From assembly GCA_022925895.1 (NCBI GenBank), contig JAKSYS010000009.1:124001-188000 (forward strand): a stretch of 64,000 nt of DNA. Direction: 5' to 3'. The translations under genes and the position numbers were made by a program. The DNA is from Fragilaria crotonensis (taxonomy: Eukaryota > Bacillariophyta > Fragilariophyceae > Fragilariales > Fragilariaceae). Shown in pieces: positions 32,007 through 43,749 of the stretch. Every line of letters begins with the position of its first letter. Positions within the stretch are counted from its first letter, which is position 1. The notes under the pieces are model-generated. The model was not told the DNA's origin, made no database searches, and was given only the letters and a program-made list of their open reading frames with translations.

Positions 32007-33254
32007 ATGCGAGGACTTTTTCAGACACGGCGCCAACAGCGCCACTCATCGTCAAATCGTGGTGGCAATAATCCCATCCGCATTTTCGTCAAGATATTTG
32101 CCGGCAAGACCATCGCTCTTGATGTTTATGCCACTGACTCCATCGAGAATATCATGACCAAGATCCAGGACGAGGAAGGACTTCCACCGGATCCGCAGTG
32201 TCTGATTTTTGAAGGAAAGCAGCTCGAGGACGGCCGCACCCTCATGTCTTACGGCATCAAGGAGGACTCCAAATTACATATGTTACTACGATTGCGGAGA
32301 ATGATTAGCACATTTCCATCCAACGACACCTCCGACACTTTGGTACGCTTTCTAATGCTGGCTGACGATGAAAGAGAGGTAGCTGCTGTTCCAATGGATG
32401 AACTTCGCGCTGTGGCAGAGGAGGAGAACGTGAACCCATGCAGTACCTTTGCTTTCAACCCGGATTGCAGGATTCTTTGCGTCGAACAGTGTCGGTTTTT
32501 GTGTTCATTTCTTGACTTTGTATGGACTAGCTTTGCCGTTGATAACGCCAGTGACCGAGTTGATATGCGCCTAGAGATTGACGACGACACATTTGTACAA
32601 TTGTTGAGGTGCCTCGACCCTGTTGTTTCTTCAATCCAGCAATCCAGCGCTCTTGTTCGGAACTTGCACAACCAGTATCGCAAAGTGTCCGGAGGTAAGA
32701 GCGGTCCATCCAAACTTGCACTACGAATGACATGTGGACCCACAAATGCGTGTATCAACTTCCATTGTGACGGGGACTACGCTACGAGTACGTGCGAAAT
32801 AGCATTGAATTGTCCATCCGAATACAAGGGTGGCCGTTTGTGTTTCTTTGTCAATGACACTCTCCATGTCTTGGAACGCCCTGTCGGATCCATCACTCAG
32901 CACCCTGCAGGAGTGCTTCATGGCGTTACTGCACTTACGGAAGGCACGCGAAAGAGCTTGTTCGTTGTCGATCAAACCAATAGTCTCGGAGAAGGGGCGG
33001 TTATTAAAGTGCGCAGCGATCACGCTCAACTGTTCTTGGCGCTTCAAGTCTTCTTGGCACAGCAGGGAGCTCGGCCGAGTGCGAACGACATGAATACTAT
33101 GCCGACATGTGTCGTGTGTTGTGAGCGTGCAGCGGACCATGTGGTTTTGCCTTGTGGACACATCTGTCTTTGTTCTGTTTGTGAATCGGGGATAATCACG
33201 AGCTGTCCGATTTGCCGGTTGGATTTTCAACGCAAACAGCGTGTGTTCATGTAA
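32007..33254 (+). CDS. Ubiquitin-like / 2OG-Fe(II) oxygenase / RING finger fusion protein
   Basis: A single-exon 415-aa protein with three parts. (1) Residues ~24-96 are ubiquitin-like ([42 protein letters not shown]); the end is RRMI rather than a di-glycine, so it is probably not processed or conjugated. (2) Residues ~235-325 read as a prolyl-4-hydroxylase-type 2OG-Fe(II) domain: NFHCDGDYA (H253, D255), YKGGRLCFF, then [20 protein letters not shown] (distal His305, Arg315). (3) Residues 368-404 are a C3HC4-type RING ([20 protein letters not shown]), as in E3 ubiquitin ligases. I infer an E3 whose activity or substrate choice is tied to 2OG and oxygen. All catalytic residues of both domains appear to be present. 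The start is the first ATG after a CACGTT leader; the frame is intact. Confidence 0.85.
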   Translation: MRGLFQTRRQQRHSSSNRGGNNPIRIFVKIFAGKTIALDVYATDSIENIMTKIQDEEGLPPDPQCLIFEGKQLEDGRTLMSYGIKEDSKLHMLLRLRRMISTFPSNDTSDTLVRFLMLADDEREVAAVPMDELRAVAEEENVNPCSTFAFNPDCRILCVEQCRFLCSFLDFVWTSFAVDNASDRVDMRLEIDDDTFVQLLRCLDPVVSSIQQSSALVRNLHNQYRKVSGGKSGPSKLALRMTCGPTNACINFHCDGDYATSTCEIALNCPSEYKGGRLCFFVNDTLHVLERPVGSITQHPAGVLHGVTALTEGTRKSLFVVDQTNSLGEGAVIKVRSDHAQLFLALQVFLAQQGARPSANDMNTMPTCVVCCERAADHVVLPCGHICLCSVCESGIITSCPICRLDFQRKQRVFM

Positions 33255-34190
33255 GAGCGAAGCTTCAAAGGCTTCAAAGGGCGAAGAGGGTTCACGTAAA
33301 AGTGGAGCGTCAAGGGGTCATTAGTTGCGTTATTGGGCTACCAATCCACAACAAGACCACTGGCTTCATTCTCCAAGTGCTACATGTCGCGACGAAACTG
33401 GGTGCGCCGCTACAGCCGTAAAGTCCCATGTATGTGGCAAGTGTTCCCTGCACGACACCTGCGTGGGCTGGACCACGGTATGTCCCATCAAACCAGCAAC
33501 TATACCTACTTTTCCAGCGGAGTGGGGGCGATGCTGCAGACCATGGCGATCGATTTCCTCGATCCAAAACGCGCGAAAGTTGAATCATTTTCCGAGATCG
33601 ATGCTACTGCATATCAAGCTGATGAAGATGAACAGGATCAATGCTACTGCAAGATGTGCTTGCATCGATGGATTCGTCGTCGGAAAATCTTAAACGTAGA
33701 TCTGACGCAAATCGTGCCGCTCTGGAGAAGTCGTCGCGAACGGAATTCGAAAGCCTATTTGAGAGCATTTGTTAACGATCTTTTTCACAGTAAAAAGATC
33801 CAATGGTTAATTACGAGCAGGTTGCTTGTCGTCGGGTGCGAGTACAGTACTTATATTCATCTTTCTTTACAGTTTTTTTTCTAGTAGAGAGAGAGGTAGT
33901 ATATTTCAAGTTTTGCCAACAACACTGGAACGACCATACCAGGATGTGCAGGGTGTAGTGTGTAGTGTGGACCTGTATGTCATAGTATGTACAGTATGAG
34001 TGTGGACAATGGACAAGTCGAGGAAGAAATCTACGGTACTAGAGTACTGGTACAAGTACCGGTAGAAGACTTCTTTTAACCGCCTTTGGTACTGTACTGT
34101 GTCTTCGTTTGAATCCTGTGTATGTATGTTTTATATGTATGCATACTGTGCTTTACCCTCAACACAGAAAAACGAAGAAAATTGTCAAAA
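33255..34190. other. Spacer
   Basis: No supportable gene. A short direct repeat (GCTTCAAAGGCTTCAAAGGG) follows the stop of the fusion gene. The part from 33955 on is the 5' flank and leader of the dsRNA-binding gene and is the source of the copy at 18985-19358. Confidence 0.35.
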
Positions 34191-36771
34191 TGGCGTCAAA
34201 TGCGCATCCCGAACAGGTTCGCATTCAGCAAGACCATGAACCTCAAGCGGAGGACGCAGATAATAATCCTGCCCAACGAGACATGCCTGCGGCCCATCCG
34301 CTGCAAGATCAGCAAGTTGTTTCAGACGATGGTCTTGAACGGCATCCTCACCCAGGAGATTTTTTCGTCCATGCGCCACCATTTCTCCCCCATCAACAAC
34401 AAGCCATGGCGATGGCACAGTACTATGAAGCTAGAATGAGAGACCATGCTGCGGCGTACGCTTCTGCTGCAGCTGGTGCGGCTTAGGCGGCTGCCCAGAT
34501 TGCTGTATCTGCCCAGATGCCACCGACGCTACCTCCTCCCATTGTCTATCCCCCGACCTATCCTTCCCATCACCAAAACTTTTCCTCGTATACGAATTAT
34601 CCGCATGCATACGAATACTTCAATCGTCCCAGTGGATGTCACAGCTCAGAGTTTGCTCCAGAGGAACGTCCAGTCAAGAGACACCATCGAATGCCTCTCG
34701 GCACCACCAACGAACAACAGGAACGTCGCGGACGTCGCCGGCAACGCGTCGATTTCAGTTCGTCATCTGACGGGGGGCGATTCAATCTCAAATCGCAGCG
34801 TCAGAATAACAATACGAACCACCATTGCAAGAAGCGACGCGAAAAACTCAATCTCGTGGGAAAGACAGGAGTTTCGGCCCTGCACGAATGGTGCGTGCAT
34901 TGCAAAAAACAGCCGCCGAACTTTGTATTGTTGCCGAGTCGGCCGGATTTCTTTTGCTTTGCGGCATATGTAGATGATTTAGAATGGAGTCGTGGTCGGG
35001 GCGCTACCAAAGCGAGTGCGAAACAAGATGCAGCTCGGAAAGCCTTGCAAGCACTTGTACCTGGAGTTATCTTTGACGATAGTGGCTTAGTAACCGACAT
35101 GACTGCAAACGAAGCCATTGAAGATCTGCCCAATCTCGCTGAGCGATTGGCAATTGACGCCACCAAGAAACGTCGCTGTGACGTCTATCCTGGGACGAGC
35201 ACAACTACTGACGACGATGGGGAAGATGAGAATGCCTACTATGCCAATCGTGGCGCATCCGTGTGCTCCGCTCTGTTGCACGCAATGTGGCAGATCAACG
35301 ATGATATTCCCGAGCCTCCATCCTACTCATATGATGTTCCTTCCAGCAGCACCAATAGCATCAAAGATGGTTCTCGGCCATCGTCCTTTTCCTGTACTGC
35401 CACCATATGTCTGCGAGTGAGGGAGGCAACGCAAGGTTCAGAATACGAAGCGAAGGAGAGTAATGCAGATGAGGACGAGCTCGATACCAAGCCCAAAGCA
35501 AAGCGAAAAGGTTGTGTTGATAACGAATCCTCAGATCCCACGCCTTCTCGGAACAATGCCATCACGGGCGACCTTTCCTCGACGGTTACCACAAAGGTCA
35601 AAGTGTTGACGGGAGTTGGGATCGGCGCTACAAAGCGAGAAGCTCGGCACGTTGCCTCGGCCAAATTGTTGTCCCTGTTGTTCCCTGACTGCGAAGGCAT
35701 GGTGGAGGTCAAAGCATGCGCTGAAGCTGCGCGCGAAAGATATGCTGCAAGTAAGGCCTTGAAACAGCAAACGAAACGATTTGGCGGCCCGTCCAAGCAA
35801 GTGCGCCACGGTGGGAGTTTTTTGTGAGCAATGGAAATCGTTGGTTGGCTAAACAGTCGGATCCAAGCGTGCCACAAACAGTGGTCAGCATGATACGTTC
35901 TCTCACTGGGCAAGGAGTGAAGTTTCCATCGATTAGCTCGAGCGCCCTTGTCGATGAAGACGAAGTGAGCGTTGAATCATTATCACTTTCGGAAACGAAG
36001 TCGACCTCAAAATCAGATGTCTATTGTAAATCTCGTGAGGTTGAAGCGAAGCGCGAAGCACGAGCGTTGAGTCGACAGCAGCAGCTTGTGAAGATGGTCG
36101 ACAACGCCTTACAAACGCTTAACGAATTTGACGAGGTGGGTCGCATTTTGCCTCATGCAACTAATTATGACGATGTCGGGAGGACAGTCCTTCGACGAGC
36201 AGACGTCGGAGATGCGAGATTTGTCAATAAATTACTGCAGAAGAAGGGACCAAATGCGATGAGCAATACGTCGCCGATGCAACCCATTCTTTCCGGAGGG
36301 TCATCGAGTCTGTTTTGGGGTCCAGCGTCTGTGACGTTGTTGCTTTGTCGGGCGATTGCATCGTACGACGAGCCTCCACTCGGTTGCGCCATCCTTACGT
36401 TCGGGTTCACGATCCCCAAGGGAAGGGTGCTTCGGGTGGCAGATATTGGGAGCGAACGACATTTACCACGGGAACGTTTCGTCGAATGCTTGGAGCAGTT
36501 CGCGGTTAACATGAGATGTCAACTGGAAAGTGAGCTGTCTGAAGCTTGTGAAGCAAGTGGAGATCTGCAAACACTTACAGTACCACAGCTGACAACGATC
36601 GTCGAATCATTCCTCAAGCGAAAGGATTCCCTTCGTGACGAGTCGGGCTCTAAACTTCAGTCAGTCAAGGAAGAAGACCCGGACGTGGAAGACGATGTCA
36701 AGGATCCGGGACGGCTCAACTTGGCGGAGAGCGTGAAGGATAAGCCGAGCAAGAGGAGCCGTATCGATTAA
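34191..36771 (+). CDS. Double-stranded RNA-binding protein with two dsRBD-like regions
   Basis: 34191-34486 encodes a Gln/Pro/His-rich N-terminus ending at an in-frame TAG inside an Ala run. The same frame is open again straight after the TAG and the next ATG (34517) starts MPPTLPPPIVYPP, so the first part is either a uORF or the gene has one nonsense codon. 34880-35070 is a dsRBD (ALHEWCVHCKKQPPNF..FCFAAYV..GRGATKASAKQDAARKAL). A second dsRBD-like block, split by an acidic insert, ends GVGIGATKREARHVASAKLL (about 35590-35690). A one-base change at a T6 run (35818-35823) leads to a further 315 residues with LGCAILTFGFTIPKGRVLRVADIGSERHLP, and a basic nuclear-type C-terminus (KDKPSKRSRID). A role in dsRNA processing is inferred. 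Its 3' half and its 5' region are each duplicated in this window. Confidence 0.65.
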
Positions 36772-36779
36772 TCAAATAG

Positions 36780-37293
36780 ATGCCTTATTCACCCTTGTCA
36801 TTACTCGCTTGTGGCATTGAATCAAAAATTTCGTGTAGTCAAGTTTTCAAGCTTGCCACAAACAGTGTTCAGCATGCATGCGTTCTCTCTTTGGGTAGGA
36901 GTGATGTTTCCATCGAATAGCACTAGCGCCCTGGTGGATTAAGACTAAGTGAGCGTTGAATCATTGTCGCTCTCGGAAACGAAAGTGACGTCAAAGCCAT
37001 ATGCCTGTTGTAGTTCTCGTGTGGTTGAAGCGAAGCAAGAAGCACGAGTATTGAGTCGGCAGCAGCAGCTGTGAGGAGGGTCGACAACGCCTTGCAAATA
37101 CTTAACGAATTTGACGAGCTAGGTTGCATTTTGCCTCATGCAACTAATTCTGACAATGTTGAGAGGACAGCTCATCTACAAGCAGACAACGTAGATGCTA
37201 GATTTATCAATAAGTCACTGCACAAAAAGGGCCCCCATGCGGATGCGATGAGTCATACGTCGCCGATGCAAGCAATTCTTTCCGGAGGGTCAT
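36780..37293 (+). pseudogene. Decayed tandem copy: SEC24 3' tail fused to inner part of the dsRNA-binding gene
   Basis: 36780-36845 resembles the last codons of SEC24 at 38421-38490 (CTTATTCACCC..GTGTAGTCAAGTT). From about 36847 the sequence resumes inside the dsRNA-binding gene, copying about 35865-36311 (GCCACAAACAGTG..ATGCAAGCAATTCTTTCCGG) with small indels and stops. This is the junction expected of a tandem duplication whose unit ran from inside the dsRNA-binding gene into the end of SEC24. Non-functional. Confidence 0.75.
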
Positions 37294-37301
37294 CAGGCAG
37301 C

Positions 37302-37967
37302 TTACTCCTCCTTCTTCAAAGGTTTGTCATGCTTCTTTCCTCCATTTATTAGCATGCTGACAATCTTGGTGTACCAGAAACAGTTGAGTCCGTAGAATGC
37401 CAGCAACGAGAGCATAATCCAGTGAGTCCATTCGATACCATGTTTTCGAACTGGATTGATGAGCGCGACAGGAATCAACACCACTCGACACAGAGTAAAT
37501 GTCAAGGCGAAGAGCACAAAATGGAGCGGCTTCCTTGTCTTGCGAGATATAAACAGCAACGGAGTGCTCAACTCACATTGAGCGGCGCGAGAGTTCATTC
37601 GCAGTGTCCTCAGCATGGGAGTAGTGTAATTTGCAACCCCCAATGTGATGCAGAGAACGGCATGTACCGAGTAGGGACCGTCAAGTCTGCAAATGCAATT
37701 AATGAGGTCGACTATGAAATAGGACAGTGACCACATTATGCCGATGCGTTCATTAAAAATTGCATCGTCGTCGAAGTACAGTGATAACCATCCGATGATA
37801 ATGATGAGGTTGTGTAATTGATGCACAAACGTCCATTCGACCCATTTCGGTCGAGGCGTTTTCGATGGCAGAATGGTGTACACAAGCGTGGCAATCCAAA
37901 TCGTCAAGGGAGCGAGGAACGGAAGCCACGAGTCTTCTGAATTATACGCTTTCCACAGGGAATCCAT
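37302..37967 (-). CDS. TLC-domain (TRAM/LAG1/CLN8) membrane protein
   Basis: A 221-aa protein with about six to seven membrane segments (WLPFLAPLTIWIATLVYTIL, LIIIIGWLSLYF, WSLSYFIVDLI, AVLCITLGVANY, LHFVLFALTFTLCRVVLI, WIMLSLLAFYGLNCFWY). The segment order, the VHQLHNLIIII stretch and the SYFIVDLINCI segment match the TLC/TMEM56-type family, whose members bind or make sphingolipid-type lipids at the ER. The LAG1-type HH pair is not seen, so it is closer to the non-catalytic TLC proteins. It ends in a KKHDKPLKKEE tail that may act as an ER-retrieval signal. The gene lies between two remnants of the duplicated dsRNA-binding gene, where it replaces about 290 bp. The frame is intact and intronless. 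Confidence 0.65.
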   Translation of the reverse strand: MDSLWKAYNSEDSWLPFLAPLTIWIATLVYTILPSKTPRPKWVEWTFVHQLHNLIIIIGWLSLYFDDDAIFNERIGIMWSLSYFIVDLINCICRLDGPYSVHAVLCITLGVANYTTPMLRTLRMNSRAAQCELSTPLLFISRKTRKPLHFVLFALTFTLCRVVLIPVALINPVRKHGIEWTHWIMLSLLAFYGLNCFWYTKIVSMLINGGKKHDKPLKKEE

Positions 37968-38231
37968 TGCGGGAACATGTATTTGGTGCTGGTGCGTGCT
38001 ATTGTGAGGGTTGCGGTGCTGACGCTCGTTGACGCTTGGTCATTTTGTGCAACCCCCGTGCTGTACCTGGTACCAAGTGGGGTTCCGGAACTTTGAATCA
38101 TGTCTCCGTAGATTCTACAGATTTTTCATTACCAGGTGAGCAAGAATTCCGTAACCTCGTCAGTACAACACTAAAACAAGGTACTACCGGTAGTACTTGT
38201 ACTTTTTTACTATTCTGGATTAACCAGGGAC

Positions 38232-38414
38232 CAGGGACTTTTGGTCGAATCATTCCTCAAGCAAAAGGATTCCATTCGTGACGAGTCGGGCTCTAAACTT
38301 CAGTCAGTCAAGGAAGGGGAACCGGACGTGGAAGAAGATGCCAAGGATTCGGGTCGGCTCAACTTGGCAGAGTGCGTGAAGGACAAGCCGAGCAAGAGGA
38401 GCTGCATCGATTAA
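38232..38414 (+). pseudogene. 3' remnant of the duplicated dsRNA-binding gene
   Basis: 38232-38414 copies about 36600-36771, the last codons and stop of the dsRNA-binding gene (GTCGAATCATTCCTCAAGC..AAGCCGAGCAAGAGGAGC). It reaches the stop codon region of SEC24 on the other strand, as the source copy does. Confidence 0.8.
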
Positions 38415-41400
38415 TCAATAGACCCCTTATTCACCCTGCTCATCACTCGCTTGTGGCATTCGATCAGAAAGTTTGTGTAGTCAAGTTCTCCACCGATCTG
38501 ATCATCAACCATCAAGTTCATAACCTTCTCCTCAAATGCATCCTTGTGTGAAGCATGACCTTGCGCTACGATCAGGGGGGCGAACGTTGGGCGTAACATC
38601 GATTCGGAGCCAGGACCGATGGACGAGAACGTTCTCATTTGCCACACGAGTCGCTCCACTTGTTGTCCCAAATCGGACGATGTGGATAGTGTGCAACCCA
38701 AAACTGATGTCTCCAACAATTCGTTCTTGACGTCAACTTTCACATCGCGCCCAACGAAGACGTAAATATGCAGACCATCATCGACCAAGTATACTTGGTC
38801 GTCCTCGATGCAAGCGATGCTCGGGTGTGTCGTTTTAGGCATCAAAACATACTCATGATGAGCGGCATGGAGGTGCTCCGATTGAGGCGTTTCTGTCATT
38901 TCTGGCATGTACCATTCTCCAGCATCGTCTAGGTTTGCAAGAGGGAAGATATTTGGATGGACCATGAGCATGGCCATCGCTGGGTGGACAGAGGATCCAT
39001 AAAACAAGGCGTACGCTCGCTCGTCAGCGGTCGGGTTCGCATGATCAGCACGAAGTCCTGATCGAGCCAAAGGTAAACTGGAACGTAGCATGGGGCTTTT
39101 GAGCAGGGCCATGCAAAATAAGGGAAGCATGGTAAGTTGGGAAGGGAGCATTAGTTGCCCGCGTGGTTCATTCCACGCTTTTGTATTCAATCGATATCCA
39201 GCCAGTGCGTTGGTCATCTCCTCCATCAGATTACTCCGTGCTGCTTCCAATGCATTTTCCTCCGATGGATTCCATGCGTGAGTTATCGCATGCCGGGTCC
39301 AAAAGGCAGCCAGACACCCGAAGTCTATGCCTCGATAGACATCTGCTGCAACATTGCCAATGCGTAGAGCAAGAGTAGACACTCGGACACGTCGTTCCCC
39401 CCGCATAGTCGTGTACAAAAGCGCAGATTGAACAAAGCAGAATTTATCTTTCTTGGGCAGCCCGCCGACTCGATGCTCTATTTCCACTGCGATGCAACTA
39501 TCCTGTCCCACTGCGGATAGCTCTAATTCAGGCGACGCTGTCAGACTTTCAATGGAAACGCCTGCTTCGGTACTAAGATAGCGTTTGACCTGTAACCCGG
39601 TGGAGCAGCGAACCTTGAAAACAGCATCCCTTCCGTAAAATGAAACAATTGGACGCAACAATTCCTCTTGAAAGGGCTCTTTCCAACTTCCCGATGTCCT
39701 TATCCATTTGAGCTTGCCACACGTGATCCGGCAGAGCTGTCCAAGTGTAGCCACATCCATAAATGCCATGGGTTTGGGCAAAGTGTGCAATATTACATCC
39801 AGTACAACTCGATTCTTTGCACATTTGGTACCCAAATGCCTGTAAAACGCGGCGGCGTCTTCATCCATGGGTTCGGGACATTTGTTCTTTCTAAGTTGCA
39901 GCGGAAGAAATAGTGGATGCTCAGTCTCGGCCGACTTGTACAATGCCAAATTGTTGCGTTCTCGATCACGAATGGCGCCCGCTCCAAAATTTGGACGTCG
40001 CCACGATATCCACGTTCCTCGCCCGCCTGTTTCAGCCAGGGCCTCGGCCAAAAAGGCCAATGCCGCACCACAGGAGCTGGCGTGTCCCATGGTCCCATAT
40101 GGAGTTCGACAATCCAGCTGTGTCTGAAGGAATGGTTGCCAGGAATCCCACAGAGACGACATGAACGTATTCCACTGATCCATTTGTGTTTCGACGGAAA
40201 AGGTCCATTCGTCCAAGGGCAGCGGTGAAAAGGGTTTTTCTGTCACGTCGGACATGACCAGAAATCCATCGCAACTCCCATCCTTTGGATTCAATCTTGG
40301 TACATAAATACCATAGACGGACACGAGTACAATACCTATCCGACGTTTCCCACAATCGACTTCTGGCAATGACCTTCCGACTTGAGCAATCAATTCCAAA
40401 TAGTCCTTTAGATGCGGACACGTTGCATCAACTGCATACAATGTATGGGATGCAACTGGTGCAGACCTGGTAATGTAAGGACCATCCACAGCGTATTCGA
40501 CTGTTCCTTTGTCGCAATAGGCCGGTGGGGGGCCGCGAGCCCCGTAAAAATTGCAGTGATCGTTCCAGAAACTCGATACGTATGCTTGGCAGTCGCTGCA
40601 TCGAGGTGGAATCGTGGATTCGTAAGGCAGGGGAATACGCATAGGATCGCTCCAGTTCTGAGATGGTTCTCCGTTTGGTAAGCGTCGAGGTCGGGGTGGG
40701 ACATCGTGACTAACGGTAGCCATAGGTGTGCAGAGAAGGGCCATGGATAGATTTCCTGATTTTCTCTTCACAGTCTTGTCGAGTGGTACGACCGAGAGAG
40801 TGGATCTTAGGAGTTGGGGAGCAGCATTACCGTCATCTTGCGTTAGGAATCTCGAATCTGGTGGTGGAGGTGGACGAATTTCGGAAAACAGAGCTGCTTT
40901 GGGATGGTAGATAGGAATCGGTTGGTCGTCCTGCGGACGAGTGAACAAGGGAGGACGAGGAACTTGAGACGGGTCAATTTTTCGGCGCTGTTGTTGTTCA
41001 AAATCTTTTTGTTGCTGGTATTGTTTCTGAGTCAATAATTCCGGTGCAGTATGCTGTTGCTGATAGGGTGGAGGTGGAGGATGTGTGTGTTGAGGCATTG
41101 GAGGCGTTAGATTGGAGTGAGCAGGTGTGGGGAGAGGAGGGTGGGGTTGCGCGTATGCATTGGCAAGCAGTGGAGGAGGGTTACTGCTAACGGAAACAGA
41201 AGGTGGATGCTTGTTTGGTGGGAGGTGAAGTGGGTGAGGTAGCGATGATGATTGCTGTGAGAGATTCGTCGGCATTTGCGTCAGGTTGTTCGGCAGAGGT
41301 GGAGGCAATCCAACGGGTGGAGGAGGATACTGTGCGTATATACGTCCATTTCCATGACCTTGGGGCGGAGGAAGAGGTGGATCATAATGAATAGGAGCTG

Positions 41401-41628
41401 GCGCTGCAGTTGGCAATGGCCTTTGACTTGAAAAAGGTGGAGGGGGGGCAACGTGTTGTATCCGACTCTACTTGTTGTCGTTTGAGACGACCCTTGCGGT
41501 GGCCATGATTGTTGTTGACTATTTCTCGGCGGTGGTTGGAATTGTTGCTGACTAAACCCACCAGGAGGCGGTGGAGGAGGAGGCGGCGGCAGAGGCGGAG
41601 GTGGAGGCGGAGGCGGAGGAAACGACAT
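38411..41628 (-). CDS. SEC24: SEC24-like COPII coat subunit
   Basis: About 1072 aa. SEC24 binds cargo in the COPII coat that buds from the ER. The N-terminus is a long Pro/Gln-rich tail beginning MSFPPPPPPPP at 41628; a one-base change at a C7 run (G7 on +, 41442-41448) joins it to the main frame. Then follow: RIPLPYESTIPPRCSDCQAY (zinc finger start), DHCNFYG (second zinc knuckle, see findings), VEYAVDGPYITR, the vWA-type trunk (TLYAVDATCPHL..IGIVLVSVYGIYVPRL), a helical domain (ANPTADERAYALFYGSSVHPAMAMLMVHPNIF) and the gelsolin-like end (DDQVYLVDDGLHIYVFVGRDV), finishing in DYTNFLIECHKRVM. Length and order are those of SEC24. The start was chosen as the first ATG giving the proline tail. Confidence 0.88.
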
Positions 41629-41711
41629 CTTCTCTTGCTGTGGCTTGAGTTTATGTTTTATAGTTGTTGAGGTAGGCAAGGGACCCAATCAGCTGACAAC
41701 AAAGCTTACTG

Positions 41712-42039
41712 TGTTGAAACCACAATATCAACACACAGTACCTACGTGCCAATCAGACAACGGTACAGTACTGTAGTAGACACTGGGAGATTAAATCGCT
41801 TGTAAATCGGAAAATTAAAATAGAATGAGACTATCATTCGTTTCCCAAGCTGGTCCGTTTACAATTGACCTTTTCGTTCACACGTGATACGTTCTCAGTC
41901 TTGCCGGCACTCAACCGTGACCGCTTCCGTTTCTCTTTAACATCTTGTTTAGACTCAACGGTTCTCCATCCGGTATTCGTTTCGTCTCCGTTTGTCCTCT
42001 CACTATGTCCGGTCATTCCGTCGATAACATTATTCAACA
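41712..42039 (-). repeat. LTR (3' LTR of the copia element)
   Basis: 328 bp, nearly identical to 47147-47474, with the TG..CA ends and a 7-bp terminal inverted repeat TGTTGAA/TTCAACA. Confidence 0.92.
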
Positions 42040-42179
42040 CACTCCTGCAATCCTGTGATCCATCATCGTGGGTCGTAGGATTGACGTTCATGATCTCGTC
42101 GCGGAACTTTATAAATTGCATACCTTGCAAGGGTTTAGTAAAGAAGTCACCAACCATCTCGTTAGTAGGACAATACTCA

Positions 42180-43630
42180 ATCTTGACCTCTCCAGAGGCC
42201 ACCCGATCCTTGATAAAGAAGTAGCGAATATTGATATGTCGAGTTCGCTTTCCACTCGACGCCTTCCCCGTTTTCAGCCAATAGGATCGTACTCTTATTG
42301 TCTTGATAGACAATGGACTCTTTAACTGCGTATCCCTGGGCCTCCAAGAAGTATCGGGTCCATAGGGCTTGTGGCAGAATGTCGTTCACCCCAACCAGTT
42401 CGGCCTCAGTCGAACTTTTCGTATTAATCTTTTGTCGAGTGGAAGTGCCGTAGATCGCCCCCTTGCCCAGTGTCATCACGCCACCTGTGTGGCTTCGCAT
42501 GTCAGGGTGGACCGCAAACGAGGCGTCAACCCACCATTTAACGACGTTGCATCCGTCAGCCTCCAACGTCAATGGCATCTTGGCGGTGCCTCGCAGATAC
42601 ATCATAGTCCTGCCCAACTTCTTGTAATCGTCCACGTCCGGCTCTTTCACGCGAGTGCACAGGAACGCGACTGCTGTCTGTATATCTGGACGGGCACGCT
42701 TGCATAGAAACAGAAGCTTAGCCACATTGTGATGGAAGAAATCGGACAGCTCGGTGTTCAGCTTTTCCGCATCATCATTAACATCAAACAGATGCGATGA
42801 TGCCGGTGACCTGACCGTTCCAGACATGTCGGCAGGTAGTTCCGTTATCATATTCTCGATGTAATCGATCATCGTAAACTTAACCTTGCCCTTAACGCTG
42901 AAGTCAATCGTCATACCAAGGTATTCGTGTACCTTTCCTCTCGAAATTGTGAGCGGGGCTTCCTTTCCAAATTCGGACTTAAGCAGCTCGATCACGTCGT
43001 CAACAACTTTCGGGTCGACATGGGAGATCTTAAGATCGTCCACATGCCACAAAATGGTACATTGCTTACCATTGATCATTTTGTTGGCAACACAACTGTC
43101 GTAAGGATTCAGAACAAATCCCCATTTAACCAGCTGCTTGCTCAGCTTCTTCCAAAACAGAAATGCGCCCGTGTGCCGTATAATGCCTTCTCCAGCTCCA
43201 CATAGAGCACCATCCGTCCGTTTTCCATCTGAATGTACTTTCGATACATTTTGGGATCGATCCGACCATCAGCTCAGCCATCTTCCCTTCCAGTTTCATG
43301 TGGACTGTTCTTTCGCCCTCCATCCCGACCTGCATGAACGCAGCTGGGAGGTCGACCACCCCCACATCTCTCTCTTCCTCGGCGTCAATTGTGCATGATA
43401 GCATGACTGACTCAGTTGCGACCGTTGGTGAACTCGCCTCTTCCTTGGTGGTGTATGATCGCTGTTTTCTGCCGTCTGCACAGCCTCTTCCTTTTACCGT
43501 GCCATCTCGTTTCTGCTTCAGGAACATTAGGTATTGCAGTGCCGCCTCGCGTTCTTCGTCGGTCATCTCGTCTTTGCCCCTTGGCCTTATGACCTCGCGG
43601 TCGTATAGTTGCATTAGTTCTTTGAGCACG
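42180..43630 (-). mobile_element. copia element part: reverse transcriptase and RNase H region
   Basis: Carries the copia-type RT/RNase H region: YGLYQ-like RT core with HVDDLK, the DYKKLGRTMMYL and SHTGGVMTLGKGAIY segments before RNase H, and the end with SKSTEAELVGVND and NKSTILL. Family assignment is by these motifs and by the order within the element. Confidence 0.85.
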
Positions 43631-43749
43631 GCGTCAACGCCTGCTTCGCCAAAAATTCGGGAGTCCCTTTCGTACGCTGTGCTGTGTCATGGCGATCGAC
43701 TCGAGCGTAGCGTGAAGGTGGCCATAGTCTCGCGGCTTTCGGGCCCGGA

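Noticed and set aside
33310-33884. Overlapping frames of 90-180 codons after the RING fusion gene
   Set aside because: No recognisable domain, overlapping on both strands, and no splice or start support.
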